Origin: Vombatus ursinus | Taxonomy: Eukaryota; Chordata; Mammalia; Diprotodontia; Vombatidae | Reading direction: 5' to 3' | DNA length: 64,000 bases | Assembly: GCF_900497805.2 (NCBI RefSeq) | Contig: NW_020948983.1 | Location: 23,957,202 to 24,021,201, forward strand | The notes under the pieces: generated by a model | What the model saw: the letters and a program-made list of their open reading frames with translations, nothing else | The model's database searches: none | What the model was told of the DNA's origin: nothing | In this document: in pieces, positions 40,986 to 51,640 of the stretch | Position numbering within the stretch: the stretch's first letter is position 1 | How the letters are laid out: each line of letters starts with the position of its first letter | Made by a program: the position numbers and the translations under genes

Positions 40986-41970
40986 TGGTTGTTGTCAGCA
41001 ATGCAGACAAACCATAAATGAGCAGTCAGAAAAAAAGAGAAAATGGCTAAAGCTCTGGTTGCTAGTGATTTTCTGAAGCACACTTATTTCTTATCATGTA
41101 GCCCCTTCAAAAGGCTTTTTGTAACCACATGTTTAGCAGATTGGAGCCAGTTACAGAATGTCTGCTGGTGCTCCAAAATCTCTCCAAGGCACTTCCATTA
41201 TATGTCATCATGATTCTCCTGGGAGCGGGTTCTGCAGGCTCTCCACATGGGGAGAATGCACCATCAGAGGTGTTTTGCGTGTGTGTCAATCTCATTACAA
41301 TTCTATGATTCCTGTTCTTTTTCAGTCTATGAAATAAAATATCTAATCGCTCTCTGGGTGGAGTCACTGGGTAGGACAGAGAGGAGCAGGAGGAACCAAA
41401 GGAAAAATAGAAATCACAATTACTAATATAAAGTAATGAATGTAAAGAAAGAAATAAAGCTTATGTAATGAATATGTAAAAGGCTCAAATGGGCCAGATG
41501 ACCTCACAATGGGTCCTTTTTGGTTTTTCCATAGGTTTTGTGTCACTTTTTTTCGCATGAGATGATTTCTAACAAGCAGGTAGGAAAACAACTCCTACGA
41601 CCCTCTTTCAAACATCATAAATGGATGCTGCAATGGTTTGGTAAAAATACATTAAAGTGGTTATGGGGGAAAAAATCTCTAATTGGCTCTTGTGAATGCT
41701 GTGCAGCCATATGTCCAGACCATATTATCTGACAAAAAAAATTACAGGGAGACCTGGGATAGATGACAAGATGCTGTTGAGTCTGAGTCTAAAAAGCATA
41801 TACATGAATTGTAAATGACACTCATTTTTTTAAGTGCCATCCCAGGACTAGTTTGTGAGTTCAGGTAGTATTCTGTAGAATTTTTATGAGAGTGAAGATT
41901 ATGAAATGGAATGAACATTGTTAACATAACTGAGAAGCTGCTCTGTCTTACTGCCCCTTCCCTATCGGCG
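40986..41970. other. About 1 kb without recognised repeat
   Basis: 41480-41760 reads like unique DNA. No gene supported. Confidence 0.4.
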
Positions 41971-41974
41971 ACAG

Positions 41975-42018
<44 letters not shown>
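41971..42018. repeat. (CA)n microsatellite
   Basis: More than twenty CA units. Confidence 0.97.
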
Positions 42019-42020
<2 letters not shown>

Positions 42021-42640
42021 ATGAACGCTGCATCCTCCGCAAAAAGAGCTGTAATTTTAAATATGTTCATTCCCCTCCCTCCAAATCCTATGGAAAAGAA
42101 TTCTTGGTAGGGCATGCAAATGTGCTGGTGACCTACATAAGGAATGCATCAACCCCTCAAATTGCTTTAGGCACTGAGAAGCTGGGGGAGAGGAAAGAGA
42201 CAATATTGTGGGGGTTTCTGTTTAGAATAGGAGGGAGGGGGAGTTGTTTTGTAAATGATCCTCTACTCAGTGCAGTTGTTCTCTTTGCTAGTAGGCCAAA
42301 TGACACATTTCTATGAGATGTTATTATTTACACAATAATAATGGTGTGAAATTATTCTACAGAAATTTTGACTTGATGGCTTCCAATTCCATAGCCCTCA
42401 CAAGTTGTTTCAGTGGAGGCTTTATAAAAACAAGATTTGTAGAATTGGATTGTGTGATTCAACCGCTGTTTCGAAGAGTACACATAGTCACATTCATGGC
42501 TTGTTAGGGTTAACTGGTTCTGCTAAAAAATGGACTTTAGGTGAAAAGATGTTACAGGGAGCAGTTAGTTTCAAAGAAATAATAATGCTGTGTTTTAGTG
42601 GTTGGCTGAACAGTGTTAGAACTAGGTGTGGTGATATTAT
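42019..42640. other. Unassigned stretch
   Basis: No repeat or coding signal recognised. Confidence 0.4.
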
Positions 42641-42649
42641 GTTAATGAT

Positions 42650-42732
42650 ATTTATCTATCTATAATCTATCTACTCATCTGTCTGTCCATTCATTCGTTT
42701 ACTTGTTTGTTTATTTATTTATTTAAATTTAG
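42650..42732 (-). repeat. Decayed A-rich tail of the 7SL copy with CTAT units
   Basis: On the minus strand the 3' end runs into AAATAAATAAATAAACAAAC and then tetranucleotide units. Microsatellites commonly arise in old poly-A tails. Confidence 0.7.
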
Positions 42733-43026
42733 ATTGAGTGTCCTTATCTCTTCCAGGCGGGAAGTGCAGTAACCGCTCACATACTGGTCTCACTACTTAT
42801 CATCATGGGAGCTTTGATTTGTTTTGTTTCCAACCTGGGCTAATTTTTGTCCCTCCTTTGGCAGATTGACAGCTTCCTATCTCAAGGGTGACTAAGAGAC
42901 AGTGCAAATACCCAGGCATCTTTAGTTCTACCACAGTGCAGAACTCTTAATTTCAATCAATCCACTAGTCTGAGCCTTCTTCATAACAGGTCCTATGCCA
43001 TGTAGCTTGTAGCCACCATGCACGGC
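42733..43026 (-). pseudogene. RN7SL-like: 7SL RNA (SRP RNA) retropseudogene
   Basis: 7SL is the RNA scaffold of the signal recognition particle. On the minus strand the whole 300-nt RNA can be followed: start GCCGTGCATGGTGGC against GCCGGGCGCGGTGGC; GCCCAGGTTGGAAACAAAAC against GCCCAGGTCGGAAACGGAGC; GATGATAAGTAGTGAGACCA against GCTGATCAGTAGTGGGATCG; GTTACTGCACTTCCCGCCTG against GCCACTGCACTCCAGCCTGG. The S domain is best kept. Many differences and short gaps rule out a functional gene. An A-rich tail follows the 3' end at 42650-42732, as expected for an L1-driven copy. No clear target duplication was found. Confidence 0.82.
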
Positions 43027-43210
43027 TATTAATGTTATTATTGTGAACTGTCATAGGCTAGGGTGGAGTTACCCAGGATATGTCTGCACATGGGATATTG
43101 CTGGTCCTTTAGCACAGTTAGGTAACAAGTAGCAGGTAAGATGTCGACACATGGCTTTAGCACATTCCTTTATAGGAATTTCTTCAGTATGTATTGTCTG
43201 ACAGAACTGG
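43027..43210. other. Unassigned spacer
   Basis: Nothing recognised. Confidence 0.4.
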
Positions 43211-43545
43211 GTTGTTGTTCAGCCATAGCATATCAGGCCATTCTATTCTCCACTATCTCCTGGAGTCTGTCCAAGCTCATGTTCATTGCTTCCACGATAC
43301 TATGTATCCATCTCATCCTCTGCTGTCCCCTTCTTCTTTTACCTTTAATCTTTCCCAACATCAAGATTTTTTTTTTAAATTCCCCAATGAGTCCTGTCTT
43401 CTTATTATGTGGCCAAAATATTTAAACTTCAGCTTCAGTATTGTCCTTCCTATGAATAGTCTGAATTAATTTCTTTAAGTATTGATTGATTTGATCTCTT
43501 TGCAGTCCAAGGGACTCTCAAAAGTCTAAGCCCCATTAAAAAAGC
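43211..43545 (-). mobile_element. RTE (BovB-like) LINE 3' end
   Basis: Antisense text CTCATGTTCATTGCTTCCAC, CATCTCATCCTCTGCTGTCC, GGCCAAAATATTTAAACTTC and GTCCAAGGGACTCTCAAAAG matches the 3' end of RTE ORF2 (reverse reading RGRQRMRW-, FGHLMRR- and LRVPW-type text). The minus-strand 3' terminus at 43211 ends CTGAACAACAAC, the same as the MAR1 tail. Confidence 0.8.
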
Positions 43546-43744
43546 CAGGAGTTTTGGTCAGGATTTATACCTCTAAAGTTGCATGCCTATGACTATTTAG
43601 ACAGGGATCTAGAAAGTTAATAGTAATGGGAGAGGATCAGACATTCCCAATGTGCTGCCAAGTAGAACTGGGTGAATACCTCAAAAAGGAATGAGATCAC
43701 TCTTAGGGAAACAATGTGGTCATACGAAAGATGAAAGAATCTTA
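43546..43744. other. Unassigned spacer
   Basis: Nothing recognised. Confidence 0.4.
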
Positions 43745-43882
43745 TTCTGCTGAATCCCAGAAGGTATTAGAATCAATAGGTGGAAGTTACTAGGGAGAAA
43801 GATTTGGGTTCAACATTAAGAATTTTCTATTAATAATTCTATTACCATTAATAATAATTAGAGCTATCTACAAATGGACTTC
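43745..43882 (+). mobile_element. L3/CR1 3' fragment
   Basis: AATCAATAGGTGGAAGTTAC and AATTAGAGCTATCTACAAAT match L3 sense text (CAATGGGTGGAAGTTAC, AATTAGAGCTGTCCAAAAG). Confidence 0.7.
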
Positions 43883-43884
43883 AT

Positions 43885-44021
43885 TCATTCAACAAACATA
43901 TATTAAGTGAATACTGTGTACAGAATACTATGCTAGGGGTTGGTAGAGATGCAAAGATTATATAAGGTATGTTCCCTTCTCTCATTAAGATTACAATCTA
44001 GTGGAGGATTAGGGAAATAGA
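43885..44021 (-). mobile_element. L2 LINE 3' terminus
   Basis: CATTCAACAAACATATATTA and CTATGCTAGGGGTTGGTAGA. Confidence 0.75.
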
Positions 44022-44150
44022 TGTCATTTATATATGTATGTATATGTATATGTATTTATATGTATATGTATATGCATGTGTGTATGTATATATGTATGTG
44101 TACCATCCATCCATCTCTACATATATACATACACACACATGCACATATAC
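44022..44150. repeat. (TATG)n ... (ACAT)n alternating tract
   Basis: A TATATGTATG half is followed by CCATCCATCC and then an ACATATATACATACACACAC half, so the two ends are complementary and could pair. Confidence 0.93.
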
Positions 44151-45225
44151 ATGTAGCTGCCCAGTGATAGAATGGGATGCCTTTCAAACTTGTGAGCTGT
44201 CCATGAGTGGAGATAGTCAAGATCAGATGGCTTTAATCACAAATTAAATATTTTCAACTATGTGCAACTCCCATGGCTGCTTCTGGCCTATATCCTATAA
44301 TTCAATTTTCCTTTGGAAGCTTGTAGTACTAAGAAGTGCTCCCTTTCTTTTTTTCCCCCATGTTTTGCTAATCTTTTCCCCCTTTCCAACCAATAAAATG
44401 CAATTGTTTTTAAGTAACCTGGTAGTATTGCAAAGTAGTGTTCAGAGATTGTTGTATGGAAAATCACATTTACATTCTTTGCTTCTAGGAAAGATCAGGG
44501 TAGCCAAGAATATGTAGGTCATGTTTCCAATAATAAAGAAAACAGTTTTTTCCCTCCTGTAGTTCAAATAAAAATAGAAAGGAGGAAGGGGGACTATATT
44601 GCCTGTATAAAGTCAGTGATGAAGGACATAGCTGCTGCAAAGATATTAAAAAGCCAACCAACAAAAAAGCAGTTTTATTACCTTACTGTGACAAACAGGG
44701 CGACTAGGACAATGTAGTTCAGTTTAGTTAGATGGCAGAGCCACTAGGTGGCACTACAAATGAGAGGAAAAATATTCCCTACCATTTCCAAGGCACTTTA
44801 TCTGTTATTCCAGAACTTAGATGCTGAGAAAGGTGAGGTTTCCAATGTGCTATACAAAGACTGATACTATAATACAAGAGTTAGAGCAATACCACTTCAT
44901 CAGGATAGCAGCTTGGTTTCATGACCAGAATAGATTGGCAGCAAGATGCTTGAAGACTACAGTCCTAGTCAGCCATAATGATGACGTTTCAATAGCTAAA
45001 TGATCCATGATTTTATCAGTTGGTACTCTCTCCGTTGATGCAGATTGAGAGCCCTCTGTAACAGTACACGGTCATCAAGAGTCACTGTGACCAAAAAGTT
45101 AGTCACTGGGCAGTTAAATAGGTGATTAGCGTCTATGAGCTTAGAAATAGATTGGAGTCTTGTCAGCTGCCATCTAGCCCAAAGCTAGGCTTGAGTTCAA
45201 AGCTTAATAGGACATGGAAGAGCTT
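44151..45225. other. About 1.1 kb without recognised repeat
   Basis: No gene, RNA or repeat supported. Confidence 0.4.
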
Positions 45226-45300
45226 AAGATCATAAATTTAAAGCTGGAAGGGACCTTGACAGAGGTCAACTAGTTCTACCTTTTCATTGTACAGATGATA
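45226..45300 (-). mobile_element. MIR3- or L3-like end fragment
   Basis: TTTAAAGCTGGAAGGGACCT and CTTTTCATTGTACAGATGAT. The shared GGAAGGGACCT motif occurs in both families, so the assignment is open. Confidence 0.5.
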
Positions 45301-45371
45301 GTTTATATATCTATTATCTCTAAAACTCTCTCACTATATGGTGATACACACACGTGTGTATGTGTAGATAT

Positions 45372-45592
45372 TACTTTATGATTTGCAAAGTGCTATACAT
45401 CTAGCTTCGCATTTGAGCCTCACATCAATCCTGTGAGTTTGGTGCTGTTATTTATTCTATTTTGCAGAGGAGAAATTCGAGGACCATAGGAGTTAAGTGA
45501 CTTGCCCATTTAGTCATACATTTAGTAAGGAGTAGAGCTGGGATTTAAATTCAGGCCTTCTGGCTCCAAGTCCAATGTTCTTTCCAATGCTA
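45372..45592 (-). mobile_element. MIR-type SINE
   Basis: TTATGATTTGCAAAGTGCTA, AGTTAAGTGACTTGCCCATT, GGATTTAAATTCAGGCCTTC. Confidence 0.82.
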
Positions 45593-45679
45593 CTTGCTGG
45601 GCTCTTCTTGCATAGTCTTTGAGAACCTAGGATTATCTCCACATCAGGATAAATCATCAGAGAAGGACCATAGTGGACT

Positions 45680-45790
45680 TTTATTAAGAGTAATGATAAT
45701 AGTAATTATTATTCTTAATTAGTACTGAATAGTGCTGGTAATTAAAACTACCAATTGTAATATTAATAATTATTTTGAATAATAATACTG
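45680..45790. repeat. AAT-rich tract
   Basis: AATAATTATTATT-type units, impure. Confidence 0.7.
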
Positions 45791-45889
45791 ATCAGGGCTA
45801 TTTATACTTATGATTTCACTGATATAGGGAACTCTCTGAATAAACTCCCTACCAAGAAGCAAGTTGACACTTTTCCTGAAACTTAAAGG

Positions 45890-46005
45890 TTTGTCCAGTG
45901 CATGGAGAAATTAAACAACTTGCCAGGATGTGTGAGGGGCGGGTCTTGCATCCATTTCTATCTCTAAGACAGTTCTCTATCCACAATGCTGTTCTGCCCT
46001 TCAAA
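45890..46005 (-). mobile_element. Diverged MIR fragment
   Basis: AAATTAAACAACTTGCCAGG with CTATCTCTAAGACAG. Confidence 0.5.
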
Positions 46006-48145
46006 ATCTGCAAAATAAATTTCAGTCCCAAATTCACACTTACAAGCTTTACACGTATAATTTGTATATATATATATTTTTAAAAAATAGGTAATACTTT
46101 ATAATAATGACATGGATACACATGGAGCATAAAGTACAGTTGCCCAAATTATTGTAAACATTTTAGACCATTGTCAGTCAGTCTTCTCTTTTAGGCAAAG
46201 TACTTTTTGAATGACAAATACATTTATAGATTCAAGTGAACAATTTTAGTGGACTACTTCCAGGCAATACAAAAGAGGTTGGATTTTTCTTCTTGTAAAC
46301 ACACACATTTAGCATCAAATGGAGTTTTTATTTTTAAAAAATTTTATTTTCAGTTTTCAGTTCTAAATTATCTTCCTCCCTCCAACCTCTCCCCCACTCA
46401 TTGAAAAGGCAAGAAATGTTTGTTATATGTATGAAGTCATGCAAACAATATTTCCATATTAGCCATATTGCCAAAAAAAAAGGAAAAAAATAAAGTGAGA
46501 AAATATACTTTAATTTTCACTCAGGGTCCATCAGTTTTTTTCTCTGCAGGTGGGTAGTCTTTTTCTTCATGAGTCCTTTGAAATCATCATGGATCAATGT
46601 ATTGACCAGAGTAGCTAAGTCCTTTACAATTGATTATTGTCACAATATTGCTGTTATTGCATAAAATGTTCTACTAGTTCTGCTCATTTCACTTTGCATC
46701 AGCTTATATGTCTTCTTAAATTTTTCTGAAACCATCCCCTTTATTATTTCTTTTTTTAATTTAATTTTTTTTATTATTTTTTTATAACACAAATGTATTC
46801 CATTACAATCATAAACCACAACTTGCTCAGACATTCCCCAATTGATAGGCATCCCCTCAACTTCTAATTCTTTGCTACCACAAAAAGAGTTGCTACAAAT
46901 ATTTTCATACATCTAAGTACTTTCATCTTTTCTTTGATCTCTTTGGGATACAGGCCTAGTAGTAATATTGCAGGGTCAAAGGATATGCACAATTTTATAT
47001 TCCTCTGGGCATAATTCCAAATTATTCTCCAGAATGGATGGACCAGTCACAGCTCCACTAATAGTGCATTAGTGTATCTATTTTTCTACATCTCTTACAG
47101 CATTTGTCATTTTCCCTCTCTGTCATGTTAGCCAATCTGATGGGTGTGAGGTGGTGTCTCAGAGTTATTTTTATTTGCATTTCTTTAATTATGAGTGATT
47201 TAGAACATGTTTTCACATTATTATTGATGGCTTTGATTTTTTTCTTTCTGAAAACTGCCTATTTGTATCCTTTGACCATTTATCAATTGGGGATGGCTCT
47301 TATATTTTATAAATTTGGCTCAGTTCCTTATGCATTTGAGAAATGAGATCTTTATGGGGGGAAAAACTTGCTATGAATTGTTTCCCAGTTTCCTACTTTC
47401 CTTTTAAGTTTGGCTACATTGATTTTGTTTGGGCAAAAAGCTTTTAAAGTCATGTAATCAAACTCATTCGCTTTTATCTCCTATGATCCTCTCTAGCTCT
47501 TATTTGGTCATGAATGCTTCCCTTATCCATTGATCTGACAAATAATTTTTCCCATGCTCCTCTATTTCGCTTATGCTATCACCCTTTATGTCCAAATCAC
47601 ATACCCATTTTGAGCTTATCTTGGTGTATAGTATGAGATGTTGGTATATGCCTATTTTCTGCTGAACTGCTTCGCACTTTTCTCAGCAGTTTTTGTTGAA
47701 TAGTGAGTTCTTTGGGTTTGGATCTTTGGGTTTATGAAATGCTAGTAATTGTGGTCTATTTTTACTTCTGTTTATTATGTATCTAATCTATTCCATTCAT
47801 TAACCACTTTATTTTTTTATCCAGTAACAAATTGTTCTGATAATTACTGCTTTGTAGCATAGTTTGAGATCTGGTACTGGTAGGCCACCTTCCTTCACTT
47901 TTTCCCCCATTAATTAACTCTATATTCTTGACCTTCTATTCTTCCAGGTGATTTTGTTATCTTTTTCCATCTCTATAAAATAATTCTTTGGTAGTTTGAT
48001 TGACATGGCACTGAATAAGTAAATTAATTTAGTCAGTATTGTTATTTTTATTATATTGGCTCAGCTTACCCATGAACAATTAATATTTATCCAATTCTTT
48101 AGATCTATGTTTATGTATGAAAAGTGTTTTGTAATTGTATTCATA

Positions 48146-49348
48146 TCATTTCTGTGTGTGTCTTGACAGATACACTTTTAAGTATTTTATACTGTCTGTG
48201 ATTATTTTAAATGGAATTTCCCTATCTCTTCCTGTTAGGTTTTGTTGTAATATATAAAAAGCTGATGATTTGTGTGGGTTTATTTTAGATCCCATACCTT
48301 TGCTAAATTTGTTAATTGTTTTGACCAATTTTTTAGTTGATTCTGTTAGGTTCCCTGTGAGATGAATGAAAACCCTGAGAGACAGAGTTGCTGGGTAATT
48401 AATAATCAATTTATTGATTAGGCTAGCCAGCAATCAATAGATTGATTATCAGTGATTTCTCTTGGCAACCAAAGACTCCAAGTGAGAACCTGAAATGTTT
48501 TAAATCCCTTCTGAAAGGGAACTCCCCTGCCAAGTGAAAATCAACCCTGAGTGGAGCACATTTAATGAGGAAGGGGCTACAAGTCTTCAGCTCCTCCTGC
48601 TGAGAACATGATTTGATCCTGAGACTCAGCAGCCTCAAGGTATCTGGGCAAAAAGAAGCCATCTCTATCTGGACCTCTCTAGCTAGCTTTCTCCTCCATG
48701 AGCTGAGTTGCCCTGAATGCTAATGGAGGAGATCAAGAACAGGGGGTTCCTCCTCCAGGCAAACACTGCCCCAGACTGGATTCTGTTTATACTCTAAACA
48801 GAAATTAGGTCTCCCAGTTGGGATCCTGCCCATCTAATGAGCATGTTCCTTGAGGGCTAGAAGCAAATCTCATCACTTAGCCATGCCCTTCAGAGGCTGA
48901 CTGACCTTTTCAGGAGATGGGTTTTTAACAGAAGTAAGAGGAAAAAGGGTGGATTACAACTTAATAATTAGTTATTATATAATAGCATGACGTTAATTTC
49001 TCTCATCCAAGTATACCATCATATCATCTACAAAAGTGATAGTTATGCTTCCTTGTGGACTATTCTTATTACTTCAATTTCTTTTTCATGTCTTATTGCC
49101 ACAGCTAACATTTCTAGTACAATATTGAATAATAATGGTGATTATGGACATTTTTGCTTCACTGCTGTTCTTATGGGAAAGCTTTCTAGTTTATGATCCC
49201 CCTTACACAAGTTTGTTCTTGGTTTTAGAAAAACACTACTTATCATGTTACAAAGAGCTTGAGTTATTCCTATACTTTCTAGTGTTTTTAATAGGAATAG
49301 GTGTTGTATATTGTCAAAAGCCTTTTCTGTATATATTGACATAATCAT
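48146..49348 (-). pseudogene. L1 ORF2 reverse-transcriptase remnant
   Basis: ORF2 of L1 encodes endonuclease and reverse transcriptase. The segment 49142-49348 reads MSIYTEKAFDNIQHLFLLK and GDHKLESFPIRTAVKQKCP, matching the L1 D-A-EKAFD box (first catalytic Asp here replaced by T) and the FPLRSGTRQGCP box (here FPIRTAVKQKCP). The segment 48146-48355 continues with STKKLVKTINKFSK and RDREIPFKIITDSIKYLKVY, the L1 thumb-proximal region. The part containing FADD fell at the LTR insertion or is lost. It is not an active enzyme. Confidence 0.82.
48356..48990 (-). mobile_element. Solo LTR of an endogenous retrovirus, inside L1
   Basis: A 630-bp block unrelated to L1 sits between adjacent L1 RT segments. 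On the minus strand its right end reads TTTTCATTCATCTCACA and an AATAAA lies about 55 bases before it, as expected of R-U5. The left end is near 48987 but not certain. No internal retroviral sequence and no second LTR are present, so it is a recombined solo remnant. It is younger than the L1 it entered. Family not identified. Confidence 0.6.
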
Positions 49349-49500
49349 ATGATTTTTGTTGCTTTTGTTATTGATATGGTCAATTGTGCTAATAGTTTTC
49401 CTGATATGGAATCATCCTCACATTTCTGGTATAAATCCCACCTGGTCATATTTTTGTGATATATTGCTGTAATCTCCTTGCTCGTATTTTATTTAAAATT

Positions 49501-49744
49501 AGAAAAAAAATTAAGGAAGAAGCAATAAAAATGTTTTGAAGACCAACTATATATACGTACACACTGAGGCAGAAAAATGATGTGAAGATACTGTGGATAT
49601 TGAATTTAAAAAAATTAATATCTTTCAGTGATTTTTAATATATAATAAATGACTTCAGATTATATCCTGAAGAGTTTATGTCCCTGAGAAAGGAATAATG
49701 ATACTCCTACATTATATTTACTAGTTTCTAGCTATCAATAAATC
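49501..49744. other. Unassigned spacer
   Basis: AT-rich, nothing recognised. Confidence 0.4.
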
Positions 49745-49850
49745 CTTTCAGTGACATTATGGGTTAGGTAAAATAAAAGTAATTTTTTTTCTCCATTTTA
49801 TAGATGACAGAACTTAACTTCAGAAAGGTTGATAGCTCCTTTAGCTTATT
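49745..49850 (-). mobile_element. MIR fragment
   Basis: ATTATGGGTTAGGTAAAATA and CTCCATTTTATAGATGACAG. Confidence 0.6.
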
Positions 49851-49855
49851 TGAAA

Positions 49856-50035
49856 TGACACTGGATTTGAATCCAGATCTCATATTTACACCATTTATGT
49901 GAATTATTTAAATTCTCTGGGCCTCTATTTTTACCATCTGTGAAATTCTGATTGTAATATTTATACTACTCTCCTCACAGGGTTATTTTAAGGATAAGAA
50001 TGGGGCAATGTATGTTAAGAGTTTTGTTCTAAAAC
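49856..50035 (+). mobile_element. MIR-type SINE
   Basis: GACACTGGATTTGAATCCAG, TCTGGGCCTCTATTTTTACC, CTCCTCACAGGGTTATTTTA. Confidence 0.75.
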
Positions 50036-50114
50036 AGAAGCATTGATCAATTTTAGTTATCATTTGGCTCACTCAGAACTGGCTGGTAAATATCAGAACC
50101 AGTGACTTTCTAGG

Positions 50115-50465
50115 TGCCTCTAGAATCAAATAAAAACTCCTGCATTTGTAATGTTGAAAGCCTTTTGCAATCTGGATCCATTCTAACCTCTCTAGTCTTT
50201 TTATACACTACTTTCTGTCACATGATCTAGGATCCAGTCAAATTGGACTTCTCACTATCACACACAGTGTTGTATCTTCAATCTCTGTGCTTTTGAACAG
50301 ACTATCCCCCACCCTACCCCCACTGCCCATGCTTAGAAGGCACTTTCTCCTCACCTCTGCCTCTTAGAATCTTATTGAGGCCTTTCCTAATCCCCTTCAG
50401 GAGTGGGAAAGGATTCTCTTCCTGCCAAAATTACCTTGTAATTTCTTTGAATATATTTTATATTT
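50115..50465 (+). mobile_element. L2 LINE 3' part
   Basis: AATCAAATAAAAACTCCTGC, GAAAGCCTTTTGCAATCTGG, CCTCACCTCTGCCTCTTAGA, AGGCCTTTCCTAATCCCCTT. Confidence 0.8.
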
Positions 50466-50471
50466 CTGTAT

Positions 50472-50492
50472 ATATGTGTGTGTGTGTGTATA
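50472..50492. repeat. (TG)n microsatellite
   Basis: TATATGTGTGTGTGTGTGTA. Confidence 0.93.
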
Positions 50493-50607
50493 GGCTCAGA
50501 TGTTGGTGGCTTATTAATATCCTTCTTGGACCCTGGAACCCAGAACTGAGCACAGGATTCCCATAGAGGTCCGCTGAGGTCTTTACATAACAGGAATATC
50601 CCTATTC

Positions 50608-51006
50608 CTAGAAGCTCTGCTTCTCAATGCAGCTGAAGCTCACTTTAGCATTTTTGGCTTCTACATAGTGATGACTCATGCTGGGTTTGAAGTCCACTAA
50701 TACTCCCATATCTTTTTCAGAATTCCTCCCATATCTCTTACTTGTGAAGTTGCTATCTGTACTTAAAAGTAAGATTTCATATTTATTCCCAACTAATTTC
50801 ATCTGATTAGATTCAGCCCAGTACTCCAGCCTGTCAAGATTCATTTGGATCCTGACTCTATCATCCAGTGTGTTAGTTAACTTTCTCAGCTTTGTGTTAT
50901 TTGCAAATTTAATGAGCTTACCACCTAGGCCTTTATCCAAGTTATTGACAAGTATATTACATAGGCACAAGGCCAAGTATAGGACTCTGAGATATTCCAC
51001 AGTCAC
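50608..51006 (-). pseudogene. L3/CR1 reverse-transcriptase remnant, 132 codons open
   Basis: The enzyme copies LINE RNA into DNA at the target. The frame reads VNNLDKGLGGKLIKFANNTK, RIQMNLDRLEYWAESNQMKL, NKYEILLL and DMGVLVDFKPSMSH. CR1 enzymes have INDLD, then FADDTKL, then DLDRLEKWA..N.M.FN..KCKVLH and EKDLGVLVD, in this order. The catalytic pair DD is NN here, so even if expressed it could not be active. It is the longest uninterrupted CR1-type frame in the window. Confidence 0.87.
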
Positions 51007-51382
51007 ACTGACATTGAACCATTAACAATGACTATGAGTCCAACAAGTTCTGAATCCATGTAACTTCATCATTTATTCTTTAGCTCTCTGTCTTTTCCAT
51101 AAGAATAGAATGATATACTTTATCAAGACCTTGGCGAAATTCAAGTAAACATCACACAGTGTGCTCCTTATCTACTAATTTTTCAATTCTACAAATAAGG
51201 ACATAAGGTTAGTGCAACATGACCTGTTCTTTCTAAAGCCAAGTTGGGCTCTTTAGAATCCCTGCTTGCCCTTCTAAAAGTTCATTAACCATCTCTTTAA
51301 TAATCCATTTGAGAATGGAGACCAGGAATCAAAATGAAGTCCATTGGCCTATCATTTTTAGATTCGATTTTCTTCCTCTTTT

Positions 51383-51526
51383 TTTTTTGGCGAGGCAATT
51401 GAAGTTAAGTGACTTGCCCAGGGTCACACAGCTAGTGAGTGTCAAGTGTCTGAGGTTGGATTTGAACTTAGATCCTCATGACTCCAAAGCCAGAGCTCTA
51501 TCCACTGTGCCATCTAGCTGCCCCAA
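51383..51526 (-). mobile_element. tRNA-type marsupial SINE inside L3
   Basis: TGGCGAGGCAATTGAAGTTA, GGGTCACACAGCTAGTGAGT, TCTATCCACTGTGCCATCTA: minus-strand full copy. CAATTTTCTTCC-like L3 text flanks both sides (GATTTTCTTCCTC and CAATTTTCTTCCC), suggesting a target duplication around TTTTCTTCC. Confidence 0.87.
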
Positions 51527-51640
51527 TTTTCTTCCCTTTTTGCAAGACCAAAACAACATTTACTTTTCTTTAATCATGTGGCACCTTTGCTATTTTCCAT
51601 GATCTTTCTCATGACTGATGATGTTTTATGGTGGGCCTAG

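Larger units (their letters stand above)
46322..49500 (-). mobile_element. L1 LINE, 5'-truncated, split by a solo LTR
   Basis: This is the longest L1 in the window. The 3' UTR lies at about 46322-46770. ORF2 remnants run from about 46770 (NGIHLCYKK, the TMEYYAAI-like C-terminal region) up to 49500. The LTR at 48356-48990 lies between two RT parts that are contiguous in L1. The 5' end is lost within the RT region. Confidence 0.87.
50495..51640 (-). mobile_element. L3/CR1 LINE, RT to 3' region, with a nested SINE
   Basis: Antisense L3/CR1 text is continuous from CCTGGAACCCAGAACTGAGC through GAAGTCCACTAATACTCCCA, ATTCATTTGGATCCTGACTC, GAAATTCAAGTAAACATCAC and TTCTTTCTAAAGCCAAGTTG. A tRNA-type SINE interrupts it at 51383. 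Confidence 0.85.

Noticed and set aside
41107-41367. 86-codon minus frame as a gene
   Set aside because: No recognisable motif and no transcription or splice evidence in the sequence.
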